This document shows, piece by piece, positions 1 through 8,350 of a DNA stretch of 13,538 nucleotides. The position numbers were made by a program, and so were the translations under genes. The stretch spans positions 1 through 13,538 of the forward strand of contig WKLE02005806.1 of NCBI GenBank assembly GCA_014885115.2, given 5' to 3'. The notes beneath the pieces were generated by a model that saw only the letters and a program-made list of their open reading frames with translations, ran no database searches and was not told the origin of the DNA. The DNA comes from Asterionellopsis glacialis (lineage: Eukaryota; Bacillariophyta; Plagiogrammaphyceae; Rhaphoneidales; Asterionellopsidaceae). Positions within the stretch are counted from its first letter, which is position 1, and each line of letters begins with the position of its first letter.

Positions 1-576
1 CTACGATTTTAAGCTTATTTGGACCAGTACCATTGGTTGGGTCTAATCAAGATTTTTATTATATGAAGTTTTTAGCTAATTTTAAGGTTAAGCTATTTTT
101 ATCAGAAGAACCACATTGTAGATGAACGGGTTAATTTTAGTAGAGTCTCGTAGCCTCAACAACTGTAGGTCTATTATCAGCGCTGGGTGCTGGACTCTTC
201 ACAAATGAGGTCCACGTATCTGCCACCCTAACGCAAACAGCACCCAGTTTGGCATTGGGTGTATCAATGCACGCTACTGCCTTAACTGCTTGCGTTACGT
301 GATTTTAAGCTTGTTTTGTCAAGTAGTTATGTGGTTACCATGATCACCACAACTGTGTTAGTTTTGAGTCCTTTCAGACCCCCACATTCTTGGCATTATT
401 TCAAGGCAGCCGGGCATTGCAGTTTGCATTTCGAACTCAACGATTGTCAAGGAAATTGATAGTTCAAGAGTCATACCTTTAAATGCTAACAAGTAAAATA
501 TCTGAATTATTAACATTAGCTATCTTTTGCGTTGCAACCTTTATGGGACTTTTTGTACTGTTTTAAATGCACTGGT
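1..576. other. No supported gene; left edge
   Basis: I see no supported gene. A short plus-strand frame is open from about 144 to a TGA at 300-302 and reads as a Thr/Ala/Leu-rich peptide (TVGLLSALGAGLF and onward). It follows a TTTTAG that could be a splice acceptor, so it might be the last exon of a gene entering from the left. It is too short and unrecognised to call. The 12-mer GATTTTAAGCTT occurs near position 5 and again at about 301-312; the significance of this short direct repeat is unknown. Confidence 0.4.
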
Positions 577-1328
577 CTATGAAAACCGAACTCCTTTACT
601 GTGTGTACTAAACGCCCGGACTGAAGAAGTTGGAGGGGTTCTTGTTTGCAAACTTCCTTATTCAAACATTTGTTCGAATCTTGCAAATTTGGACATAACA
701 CGTTCTGCATTGACACGATTAGGGGGTGGTTTGCCGTGGTGGGCTAAGGTATCACCAATCACCCGCATATCATGCATTGCATCTATTAATTCTATTGGGA
801 ATAAACATTTGTCACGAAGGTCATTGATTTAGTTGAACAGTTTGTAGCTAGCGCCATCGTGAGTTTGCTCCTTTGTAACACTCAGACGCTGCTGGAGATG
901 ATGACTGACACTAGCCCCGAACAACCGCCTTGCTTTGGCCATGAGCTCGTTGTCTCGATTTCCGTCTTGAACATCTTTATCGTCATGATTGACTTTCGGT
1001 CTGTAACGGGACGTCATTTCAGTCAAAGCCCCGGGTACTTCTTTGTTATCCCATTCATCGTCACTTTCCTTCACTTTGGGCTTCTTCCTCCTGAATTCTT
1101 TCTGACTGATGAAGAGGCGATTGATGAAAAAATAGTAGTGCTAATAGGTGTGTTCTTGCAACCATAGGGAGTCCCTGCATTGGCTGCACTAATCTTTAAA
1201 ATGCTCTGTAGTATGTTTGTAAACATCACTGTGTTCTGCACTGAGAAACCAACAAGATCGTGTTGTGGTTGTCTGTGCAATGAAGCGAGTGAAGAGGGGT
1301 CTGACTCAAACAGAACGGGATTGTGATT
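577..1328 (-). pseudogene. Possible degraded coding relic, unidentified
   Basis: Reading the minus strand, one frame is open from 1328 to 1071 and contains protein-like text (HDLVGFSVQNTVMF). A second frame is open from 1140 to 829 and is rich in K, E, D and R (KESDDEWDNKEVPG). That second frame continues past a TAA at 829-831 to another TAA at 658-660 (LIDAMHDMRVIGDTLAHHG), and then to a TAG at 577-579. About 187 codons with only two internal stops in one frame, joined to an overlapping upstream frame, suggest an old coding sequence with a frameshift and stop codons. The opposite strand is also open here, but its translation is hydrophobic, as expected of an antisense shadow. I recognise no family. 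It could be a transposon fragment, a decayed gene or chance. Confidence 0.3.
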
Positions 1329-1334
1329 TCAGAT

Positions 1335-1944
1335 TGTGGGTCTGGCTATCTGTCGCACGCTACAGGATTCCTCGTACCTGTACCAGGTACGTTGACACCA
1401 GTTCTGGGTCCCTCAGGTATCTTCCGGAATAATCCGGAATAAGCAGGACTACTAACTAACGACGAACCTGTACAATCTTTTAAAATACCTGTACGAGTAC
1501 ATTATTCGTCAAATGTTACTGCAGTAACACAACAACCGTACTTAAACGGCCTATCACTAGTTATTTGTCTATACCGTCTTCCAAAAAAAGGGGTAAATTT
1601 TGGGGTATATGGACGTTTTTAGTAACACTCGTTGTATACCACAGGTACATCTACTCCCGGAAATGTTATTAGGGGTTAGACGAAAATGTACCAAATTTTT
1701 CTGTACGCGAGTAACATTTTTCTTCAGTTTAGCAATAAATATTTAATAGGGATTCAATACTGTTCCACACAGGAGTAATATTTTTCATATGTATGAAAAA
1801 CAGCTATTTAAGAAAAAAAACACATCTCGACAAGATTATTTATAGTAGGAAAAATTGATACACGGGGTATTTTGTACTGTACACACGAAAAGAACAAATC
1901 ACAAGATCTACGACAACAAAAAATCACAATGAACGACGATGTTA
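1335..1944. other. Gene-free AT-rich spacer with short palindromic motifs
   Basis: No gene is visible. Positions 1374-1500 contain GTACCTGTACCAGGTAC (1374-1390) and two further ACCTGTAC words (1466-1473 and 1487-1494), the same vocabulary as the cluster at 8351-8572. A 10-bp unit TCCGGAATAA is tandemly doubled at 1423-1442. The remainder is AT-rich with homopolymer runs and many stops in all frames. Confidence 0.5.
1374..1500. repeat. Small cluster of ACCTGTAC / GTACCAGGTAC motifs
   Basis: Three copies of ACCTGTAC occur (1376, 1466, 1487), along with one exact copy of the 11-mer GTACCAGGTAC (1380-1390). The same words recur at 8351-8572, and the 11-mer recurs in its T-centred form at 10775. 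This looks like a fragment of a dispersed repeat family. No terminal repeats or target-site duplications are evident. Confidence 0.55.
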
Positions 1945-1949
1945 ACAGG

Positions 1950-2420
1950 ATCGATTTAGATCATATCTCGACAACCAACATGATTAAACCAAAAATGAAA
2001 ATACAGATCTTCATCTAAATTATACGACAACTATTTTTGGAACAAAAAGAAAATTGATACGTTTAAAGGACGCGGAGATATGAACAAAAAGTATGTTGAA
2101 AAAGTTGATTGTTGAAATTATGTACATAATTCACAATTTGGGTCATATCTTGACAACCAACACGAATAAATGAAAAACAAAAATACGGATCTTCATCTAC
2201 ATTCAATGAAGATAATTTTCGTAACAAAAAGTAAACCAAAAAAACGTTGAAAATTGACAAAGATATGAACAAAAGTATGTTGAAAAAGTGGATTGTTGAA
2301 ATTATGTACATAATTCACAATTTGGGTCATATCTTGACAACCAACACAATTAAATAATAATGAAAAACAAAAATACGGATCTTCATCTACATTATTCAAT
2401 GAAGATAATTTTCGTACAGT
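1950..2420. repeat. Tandem repeat, period about 183 bp, about 2.5 copies
   Basis: The anchor word TCATATCT followed by CGACAACCAAC or TGACAACCAAC occurs at 1961, 2143 and 2327, giving periods of 182 and 184 bp. Each anchor is followed by TGAAAAACAAAAATACGG or a close variant and then by CTTCATCTA. The second and third copies are nearly identical; the first is clearly diverged. The arm between copies contains AGATATGAACAAAA and a 16-bp perfect palindrome, AATTATGTACATAATT, at 2116-2131 and 2300-2315. The third copy breaks off at about 2417. Small minus-strand reading frames across this block are repeat shadows rather than genes. It is a local satellite-like duplication of unknown origin. Confidence 0.85.
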
Positions 2421-2748
2421 ACCAAGAATTTGTTATGCTGCTTTCACTAATGATGTCATGATTACGCGTCAACTTGATCGCTCGCTATTGCGCGATTTTT
2501 AAATTTTTGGCACGCGTCAGTACGGTCCACACAAGAACATTTTTTTATCGATGGCCAGCTCTCTAGTAGAGAGCTCTCAAGAGAGAGATTTGTAGCCTCA
2601 TTGTGTTGAATCTGTTAAATCCCCTCTCATGAAAACGGTCTGGTCTATCTCATCTTGACGTTTCTTTTCTTCCTTGTTTCCCAGGTAACAGGCCCCTCAT
2701 GTGTCAGTCAAGCATTGGGAGCGGTTGATTCACAATCTTGTAGAAATT
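2421..2748 (+). promoter_or_regulatory. Presumed upstream region of the CLC gene
   Basis: No upstream coding exon is evident. It contains two copies of ACGCGTCA (2464-2471 and 2512-2519), each including the MluI-box hexamer ACGCGT. There is also a 19-base hairpin-forming palindrome (2557-2575) overlapping a second one, GAGAGCTCTC (2569-2578). A pyrimidine-rich tract ending in CAG (about 2662-2684) resembles a 3' splice site, so a 5' UTR intron is possible. I see no convincing TATA box. The regulatory role is inference from position. Confidence 0.35.
2557..2578. repeat. Overlapping palindromes upstream of CLC
   Basis: AGCTCTCTA-G-TAGAGAGCT (2557-2575) has two perfect 9-base arms around a single central base. 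It overlaps the perfect 10-bp palindrome GAGAGCTCTC (2569-2578) and is followed by more GAGAGA. The sequence could form a hairpin in RNA or a cruciform in DNA, or bind a dimeric protein. Confidence 0.7.
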
Positions 2749-4419
2749 ATGATAAGAAACGCTTGTGTATTCCCCGTCATTCTTGTAATTCTTGTCATTT
2801 GCCTAAATCAATGTGAGTGTTGTGCTTTGACGACAAAGGGAATATCATTCGTAAAGCCTACCAAACTACCGTTACGAGATGCGATCGTATGCAGTCCTTT
2901 ACGCAAAAAAGAAGAAAGTCAGATATGCCGACGTTTCTGCATTTCGTCAATGCGGGGTTTACATATGTCCTCTGTGACGCAGGACAGTCTCGCCGAGAAT
3001 GGACCACGAAGGTTTAGATTTGATTCATATGTACTTTCGCAAGCTGCATTGATAGGCTTCATGACAGGCTGGGCAGTGTCAGTGTTCAAGCTTGCCGTTG
3101 ACGCGGTAAAACGATCGTGTTATGGGACAAAGTCCATTCTTGCACAAAAATTCATGTTACGACCATTAATACCTGCGCTTGGTGGTTTGCTCGTTGGACT
3201 TTTGGGGCTAGTGGGCAGTTTCTCTCCTGGAATTGCAGGAGTTTTAAAAGAGGTCGATGATGAAACTATGATGGAGGACGATAGTCAGTCAACACAAAGC
3301 CCATTGTGTTTTATACGAAAAGCCCTTAGTGCAATAGTCACATTAGGCACTGGCTGTAGCTTGGGACCGGAAGGACCAAGTGTAGAAGTTGGAATGCAAA
3401 TGGCACGGATTGCTATGAATGTATCCCCAGCCAACGTCTTATTTCGTCAAAATTCAAAAATTCACGAAATCCGAAGGAAGAGACTATTACTTTCTTGTGG
3501 AGCTGCAGCAGGTGTAGCTGCAGGATTTGAAGCACCTTTAGCTGGTGTCTTCTTTGCTCTTGAGATTGTACAGGCTTCATTTCCTCCGATTCCTGTGTCT
3601 GATGGTGATATCTTTGATGACAGTGCTCTGGAAAGTTCACTATTATTTCCAACAAGAAATATTGGCGCATTACTTCTATCTTCGGTTCTTGCAGCCCTTA
3701 ATGCTCGTTCGTTACTCGGTAAACATACCATGTTTACTGTATCGGAATATCACCTTCGAACACCACTACATGAACTCCCGTTGTACTTGCTACTCGGTTC
3801 TCTGGCTGGCGTTGTGGCCTTTGTATTCAAAGAGACAACTTCTCGGTGCCAATCATTCTTTAGAGGAGATCTAGGACCCGAGCCATTACGAAGGGTCGTT
3901 AGCTATCTCCCAAATTTGTCTAAACCCATGATAGGAGGGCTATTGTGTGGTGTTTGTGGACTTTTCTTTCCACAAATTTTGTTTTTGGGTTACGAGACTC
4001 ATAATTCACTGTTGGCAAATAGTTCGCTACCAACAACATTGCTGATTTCATTGCTTGCACTTAAAACAATAATGACGTCTATATCTGCCGGGTCTGGCTT
4101 AGTTGGAGGAACATTTGCTCCGTCTCTATTGCTCGGAGCACTGCTTGGGGGGTCCTTTCATAATATCGTGAGTGGTATGTTCCACGATGGTGTAGCTGCC
4201 CCGCTGTTTCAGCTTGCAGACGTTCCAGCGTATGCCATGGTAGGGTCGGGAAGCGTATTGGCAGCTTTGTTTCGTGCTCCAATCACGGCGAGCTTGCTTA
4301 TGTTTGAGCTGACTCGTGATTACGATGTTATTTTACCTCTGATGGCGAGCGCTGCAGTGGGAAGCGTCGTTAGCGATATCATAGAAAGCAAATTCGCACA
4401 CAGAGACAATAGTAAATGA
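2749..4419 (+). CDS. CLC-family anion channel/exchanger, probably plastid-targeted
   Basis: A 556-residue membrane protein of the voltage-gated chloride channel (CLC) family, which moves Cl- or NO3- across membranes, often against H+. The frame is open back to 2689 but has no ATG before 2749. Starting there puts a signal-peptide-like hydrophobic stretch (residues 6-18) at the N terminus. A basic, Ser/Thr-containing leader follows to about residue 90, the layout of a bipartite plastid presequence, although the usual Phe after cleavage would be Leu here. Family motifs are GPEGPS (gating Glu at 208), APLAGVFFALE (262-272), GGTFAPSLLLG (453-463) and a conserved inner Tyr (525) in YDVILP. The usual GSGIP reads SPGIA (159-163), placing Pro where the selectivity Ser normally sits. 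The internal proton Glu position appears to be Ile (273). There are no C-terminal CBS domains. The protein most resembles prokaryotic and plant CLC-e/f types. Family membership is near certain; location and substrate are inferred. Confidence 0.93.
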   Translation: MIRNACVFPVILVILVICLNQCECCALTTKGISFVKPTKLPLRDAIVCSPLRKKEESQICRRFCISSMRGLHMSSVTQDSLAENGPRRFRFDSYVLSQAALIGFMTGWAVSVFKLAVDAVKRSCYGTKSILAQKFMLRPLIPALGGLLVGLLGLVGSFSPGIAGVLKEVDDETMMEDDSQSTQSPLCFIRKALSAIVTLGTGCSLGPEGPSVEVGMQMARIAMNVSPANVLFRQNSKIHEIRRKRLLLSCGAAAGVAAGFEAPLAGVFFALEIVQASFPPIPVSDGDIFDDSALESSLLFPTRNIGALLLSSVLAALNARSLLGKHTMFTVSEYHLRTPLHELPLYLLLGSLAGVVAFVFKETTSRCQSFFRGDLGPEPLRRVVSYLPNLSKPMIGGLLCGVCGLFFPQILFLGYETHNSLLANSSLPTTLLISLLALKTIMTSISAGSGLVGGTFAPSLLLGALLGGSFHNIVSGMFHDGVAAPLFQLADVPAYAMVGSGSVLAALFRAPITASLLMFELTRDYDVILPLMASAAVGSVVSDIIESKFAHRDNSK

Positions 4420-4713
4420 TGATAAGTACCATGACCGATTAAATAATATTGAGACTGTAACCTTTTGAAGTCAAGTCAAAATCAATTTGTTATAAAATCT
4501 CTAAAATAGTTTCGGGGGGTCTTCCGCTTTGTTCATTATGGTAATGTGGTAAGAGGTGTCACTTTGGAATCTTGACTTTTGATCGCAAGGCTCAATGCTC
4601 TAGAATTCGACGTCCCGCCATCACCGCGCGCCGCCGAAAAAAGCACAACAACAAAGAATTACGCAGGTAGCTTCTTGCCACATTTAATACAGGTCTGATG
4701 CATATACCTACTC
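4420..4713. other. Tail-to-tail spacer between CLC and GH20 genes
   Basis: These 294 bases separate two convergent genes, so both 3' UTRs probably lie here. The part nearer the CLC gene is AT-rich. A GC-rich patch (GACGTCCCGCC to GCGCGCCGCCG, about 4609-4635) stands out against it. I see no gene. Confidence 0.5.
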
Positions 4714-7700
4714 TCAAGCCAGTATTTCTTTGCGTGAGATATGTATGGTCTTTTTCGATGTGAATCTATCACAAATCTGTTGTGATGCCTTGTTAAATAA
4801 TAGAGTAGGACTAACAATCGTGGAATCTCTTCTTCCAAATTGTTCGCATGACCCAATTTTGAGTTTGGTGCAGGCTTCGAGATGTTTTTCACGATAATTT
4901 TTTGAATCAAGCTTTGGTAAATCTGATAAGCCGATGGCTACTGCTATCACTTTTTCAAGTGCGCCGTGTTTACTCCAAGCATCAGGGTTGATCACCAAAT
5001 ACTTGGAGAGAACCCCAAAAGGTTTAGACTTCAACAAATCTCTGGTGCGCTCATAAATAGTCCATGCATCTGCATCATTATCGACATGGCCGTATCCTAA
5101 GTCGGTTGATACAAAAAATTGTTTTGTTGTGATGTGTGGAGGGGTCGTGAAGTCATAGTGAGTAATATCACCGGTTCTCTCCTTTTTGATATTTTCCTCG
5201 GTACTTTCATATCGGAGCACGTGTTGTGGTTCGATGCCCTGGACATGCAACAAGTGTTTGAGTTTTGCTTCAAATTCAGCGTGATTAGGAGTTATGCCTG
5301 CTTCTTTGAAGCAATCCATCGTTTCTTCCCACTCATCGTATCCCAAATGGATGAAATTACTAGAAAAGATGCTTCGCAGTTGCACAATAATATTAGAAAC
5401 AACGGATAAGATAGACATTTTCTCTGGAAAATTCAATGGTATGCCATATCGTTTCTCGCACAAAGTATGAGGACATTTCACAACCAAATCTGTTCCAAAC
5501 CACCCACCAGCCCTTGTTACAATATTAATTTCGGGCATCACTTTGATGCCTTTGCGGTCTGCTTGTTGAACCAACTTAATCATTTGCGAGGTGTCTAAAA
5601 GCTTAGAATTAGATGCCTCATGTTTCATTCCCAGAAGAGGCATACTTTCCATATTCAGCGCAAATCCAGAATCATCGGACAATTTCAGATGAATTAGGTT
5701 GAAGCCAAGAGTAGCTAACGTATTAATAATCATATCCATATCATAGTTTTGGTGTGCCACCAGATCTAGAGTAACCCCAGTGTGGTTCACAACATGGCGA
5801 AATAAAGGAGACATGACTTCTGGCTCTCGAGATGATGGCTTATACCTGGATTTATCCGCCTCGCCAAAGGATTCCCAAAATTGGCGGTTCCCCTCATATA
5901 TTTCAATATCTCCCTGAGAAGTGATTCTTTGTTCACGGACTTTACTAGACTTTATTATGCGCACTTCTTTTTGAGTAGTAAGTCGTGCGCAGGTCGTAGC
6001 TTTCCATGTATTCCAGTGATTCTTCCACTTTTGTATATACGAATTTTGAGGAACCAATGGCTTTCCATTAGATAAGCACATTGAGTCTTCCCACCCCAGG
6101 CTTCTACAGTAGTATATGTAAGAAAGCTGACTCCACTCCAACCTCTGTCCAGCCTCTGACACTCCCATTGCGACAGCTAGCATCCGCCCTAGTACATTAC
6201 GATCCGTCCACCAGTGGGTACTCAATTCGAATGTACCTACAATTATAGCAGTGGGTTGCTCATACAAAACTTCCTGTTGGACATGGTTGTAAAATTCAGG
6301 GGCAGTTCGTTCTCCACAGCTATCTAAATAAAGACCTTGTGAAGCAAAAAAAGGAGTCCCTTGAGAGTTGTATGGGGGACTTCTTTCCCACCAATGTATG
6401 ATATCTCCTGCACGATTATCCGGGCCTTTCTGTTTCGATGATTCCCATCTTGCAACATGATTCTCTGAGATGTTGAGTTTCTTGAGGACTCCTTTCAATT
6501 GTAATTCAAAATTCTCGTAATTAAAGACCCCAACACCAAGTTCGTCAAAACAGGGTTTACTCATCCAAACTTCATCACCACCCAAATGCATATATGGACT
6601 CGTATAGAATATTTCTCGTACTTCTCGGATAACATCTTCAATAACACTAATAAGCTTCGGGTTGCTTATGTTCAATGGGATACCATATCCCTTTACACAT
6701 GAAAACTCTGGGCAAGGAATGACTAATCCAGGAATCCCCGACCAGGATCCTGTATGACCTGGTACATTTATTTCTGGCATGATTTGGATGTCTCGATTTT
6801 TGGCGTATTCTACCAATTCTCGAAGTTCTTCCTTGGACCAAACAGGATTTTCTCTTTGACTATCTTCACCGCGAATGGGTGGGGCAGGTGCAGCCAGTTC
6901 AGGATGAGACTCCAATAATATGTTGAATGTTTGATCATCTGTCAATCGGAAATGAATAAAGTTGAATCTCAGCATATGTAAATGATCTACCATCCGCTTC
7001 ATCCAATCAAGCGGGAAGTAATGACGACCTCCATCCAACAAGACACCCAAGTATTGTACTGCTGGTTTCATTGGCAGGCGACGACCATGGATCACTTTAG
7101 ATGCATTTTGTAAATCATGATATTTCATAACTTTATGTATACTTCTATTATGAGAATAATTCCTCCAACCATTTTCTAAGGAGGAGGATGTATTGAGAAA
7201 TTGTATTGATTCAATGATATGATGCTTTTGCGTTTCTGTCATCCCTCGAATAATCCGTTTCTTTGGCACCATTCCAGAAATTTGCTGTGGCTGAGATTGC
7301 GTTTGTTGCGTTGTTATTGAGCTCGATTTTTTATTTTGTTGTTGCTGTTGTGGTCGGACTTCACCTGGTCTTTTGATTCCAGCTAATGTTACTGTCCAAT
7401 AAAGATTGACTTTTGGGTGGTCAGGAAGGGTCACAGGGCCAAATTCAACTTGTCTTGATTCACCTGGACACATATCATATAAACCAGTTTGTAACCGTCC
7501 CAAGATAGATGTTTCTGATGCAGATCCTAATGGTTTCATAGAATAGTTTTCATCCTTGACAGATTCATATTCTACACCAGTATGGCTATTTAGACGACTT
7601 ACATACCGTACTTCTAGAACATCATCTTTTCGTGTTTTTTCAGAACAAGTTGCAGGATGAGTTGTACGCCAAACAACTTCACCATTATTATTATTAGCAT

Positions 7701-8040
7701 TATTGTTTGTCCCTCCTTCACTTAGATTTCGTTGTAAGTTAACAGGAGCGATCTTTGATACTAAGGACGGTTCTTCCTTAGTTGCTGTTGTGCCATCTGC
7801 TGTATCTTTATCGTCTGTTGCTTTCCTTTTCATCTGAATAAATTCATTCATTCGATGTTCAAGGCTTACTTGATAAGAAGACATCTCCGATGAGTAGTTT
7901 GGAAGATGCATAAAGGTTAAACCCACAAGACTCAAAAAAGTTAGAATAATGGTTATCAATAATACATATCGTACAATCCGAAATGAAATTCGTTTCTTTC
8001 TTCTTCCATCTCGACCATTTTTTGGTGTGGACAGAACCAT
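4714..8040 (-). CDS. Type II membrane protein: FKBP-like domain plus two GH20 hexosaminidase domains
   Basis: A 1108-residue single-exon protein. A basic N terminus (KKRISFRIVR) precedes one membrane segment (about 25-46), giving a type II signal-anchor topology with a lumenal body carrying many N-glycosylation sequons. Residues about 141-222 resemble FKBP (VRY, LQTGLYDMCPGESRQV, ending LYWTVTLAGI). A Gln-rich linker (230-253) follows. GH20 domain 1 (about 325-670) has Arg339, Asp369, His429 (EINVPGHTGSW), the catalytic pair Asp489-Glu490 in HLGGDE, the HWW tryptophans (550-551) and Tyr571. GH20 enzymes remove terminal GlcNAc or GalNAc through substrate-assisted catalysis. GH20 domain 2 (about 748-1065) keeps the fold and Asp902-Glu903 but lacks the equivalents of Arg, His and Trp, so it is probably inactive. 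Both halves share CP-x(3)-C-x(2)-YGIPLN spacing, pointing to internal duplication. The likely role is glycan trimming in the Golgi or secretory pathway. It is much longer than usual hexosaminidases (about 500-600 residues). Confidence 0.92.
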   Translation of the reverse strand: MVLSTPKNGRDGRRKKRISFRIVRYVLLITIILTFLSLVGLTFMHLPNYSSEMSSYQVSLEHRMNEFIQMKRKATDDKDTADGTTATKEEPSLVSKIAPVNLQRNLSEGGTNNNANNNNGEVVWRTTHPATCSEKTRKDDVLEVRYVSRLNSHTGVEYESVKDENYSMKPLGSASETSILGRLQTGLYDMCPGESRQVEFGPVTLPDHPKVNLYWTVTLAGIKRPGEVRPQQQQQNKKSSSITTQQTQSQPQQISGMVPKKRIIRGMTETQKHHIIESIQFLNTSSSLENGWRNYSHNRSIHKVMKYHDLQNASKVIHGRRLPMKPAVQYLGVLLDGGRHYFPLDWMKRMVDHLHMLRFNFIHFRLTDDQTFNILLESHPELAAPAPPIRGEDSQRENPVWSKEELRELVEYAKNRDIQIMPEINVPGHTGSWSGIPGLVIPCPEFSCVKGYGIPLNISNPKLISVIEDVIREVREIFYTSPYMHLGGDEVWMSKPCFDELGVGVFNYENFELQLKGVLKKLNISENHVARWESSKQKGPDNRAGDIIHWWERSPPYNSQGTPFFASQGLYLDSCGERTAPEFYNHVQQEVLYEQPTAIIVGTFELSTHWWTDRNVLGRMLAVAMGVSEAGQRLEWSQLSYIYYCRSLGWEDSMCLSNGKPLVPQNSYIQKWKNHWNTWKATTCARLTTQKEVRIIKSSKVREQRITSQGDIEIYEGNRQFWESFGEADKSRYKPSSREPEVMSPLFRHVVNHTGVTLDLVAHQNYDMDMIINTLATLGFNLIHLKLSDDSGFALNMESMPLLGMKHEASNSKLLDTSQMIKLVQQADRKGIKVMPEINIVTRAGGWFGTDLVVKCPHTLCEKRYGIPLNFPEKMSILSVVSNIIVQLRSIFSSNFIHLGYDEWEETMDCFKEAGITPNHAEFEAKLKHLLHVQGIEPQHVLRYESTEENIKKERTGDITHYDFTTPPHITTKQFFVSTDLGYGHVDNDADAWTIYERTRDLLKSKPFGVLSKYLVINPDAWSKHGALEKVIAVAIGLSDLPKLDSKNYREKHLEACTKLKIGSCEQFGRRDSTIVSPTLLFNKASQQICDRFTSKKTIHISRKEILA

Positions 8041-8350
8041 ATTATTATATGGTATCTATCAGTCTATTATGTTCTCTAAGGTCAACTCAAGACGCAGCCT
8101 TGTAAGTAAATATAAGGGTAAAAGGGGTGATGATATTCACAGCAAAGATCTATCTAATTACCGTCGTGGTCTCCAATTTGGGGCAATCTCGAATAACGAA
8201 GTCGTCCTGAGAATCCCAAGCACACCTTTTCAAGTAGTTCACCCAATAAACTCTCTCTCTCTAGCTCCAGAGAGGACGATCTATATTACCAAAGAGAAAA
8301 ACCGTATCTCTGTCTTTGCAGTTCTTTTTTAAGAGCCGCCGAAAGGAAGT
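8041..8350 (-). promoter_or_regulatory. Presumed upstream region of the GH20 gene
   Basis: This stretch lies directly upstream of the GH20 start codon. It contains a CT-rich run (CTCTCTCTCTAGCTC, about 8250-8266) followed by AGAGAGG. No separate gene is evident; the open plus-strand frame crossing it is antisense to the GH20 N terminus. Promoter function is inferred from position only. Confidence 0.3.

Noticed and set aside
671..679. GTTCGAATC resembling a tRNA T-loop
   Set aside because: No matching acceptor, D or anticodon arms around it, and it lies in the possible coding relic.
527..1167. Two plus-strand frames of about 100 codons
   Set aside because: Hydrophobic, Leu/Ile/Phe/Val-rich translations are typical of the antisense of a charged coding sequence; the minus strand reads better.
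2063..2399. Two minus-strand frames with similar hydrophobic peptides
   Set aside because: They are translations of the 183-bp tandem repeat, not a gene family.
2701..2748. Start of the CLC protein at GTG 2701
   Set aside because: GTG is not a normal start in eukaryotic nuclear genes. The extra 16 residues would bury the signal-peptide-like stretch, whereas ATG 2749 places it at the N terminus.
7949..8332. 127-codon plus-strand frame across the GH20 start
   Set aside because: It lies largely antisense to the membrane anchor of the GH20 protein and its upstream region; no recognisable domain.
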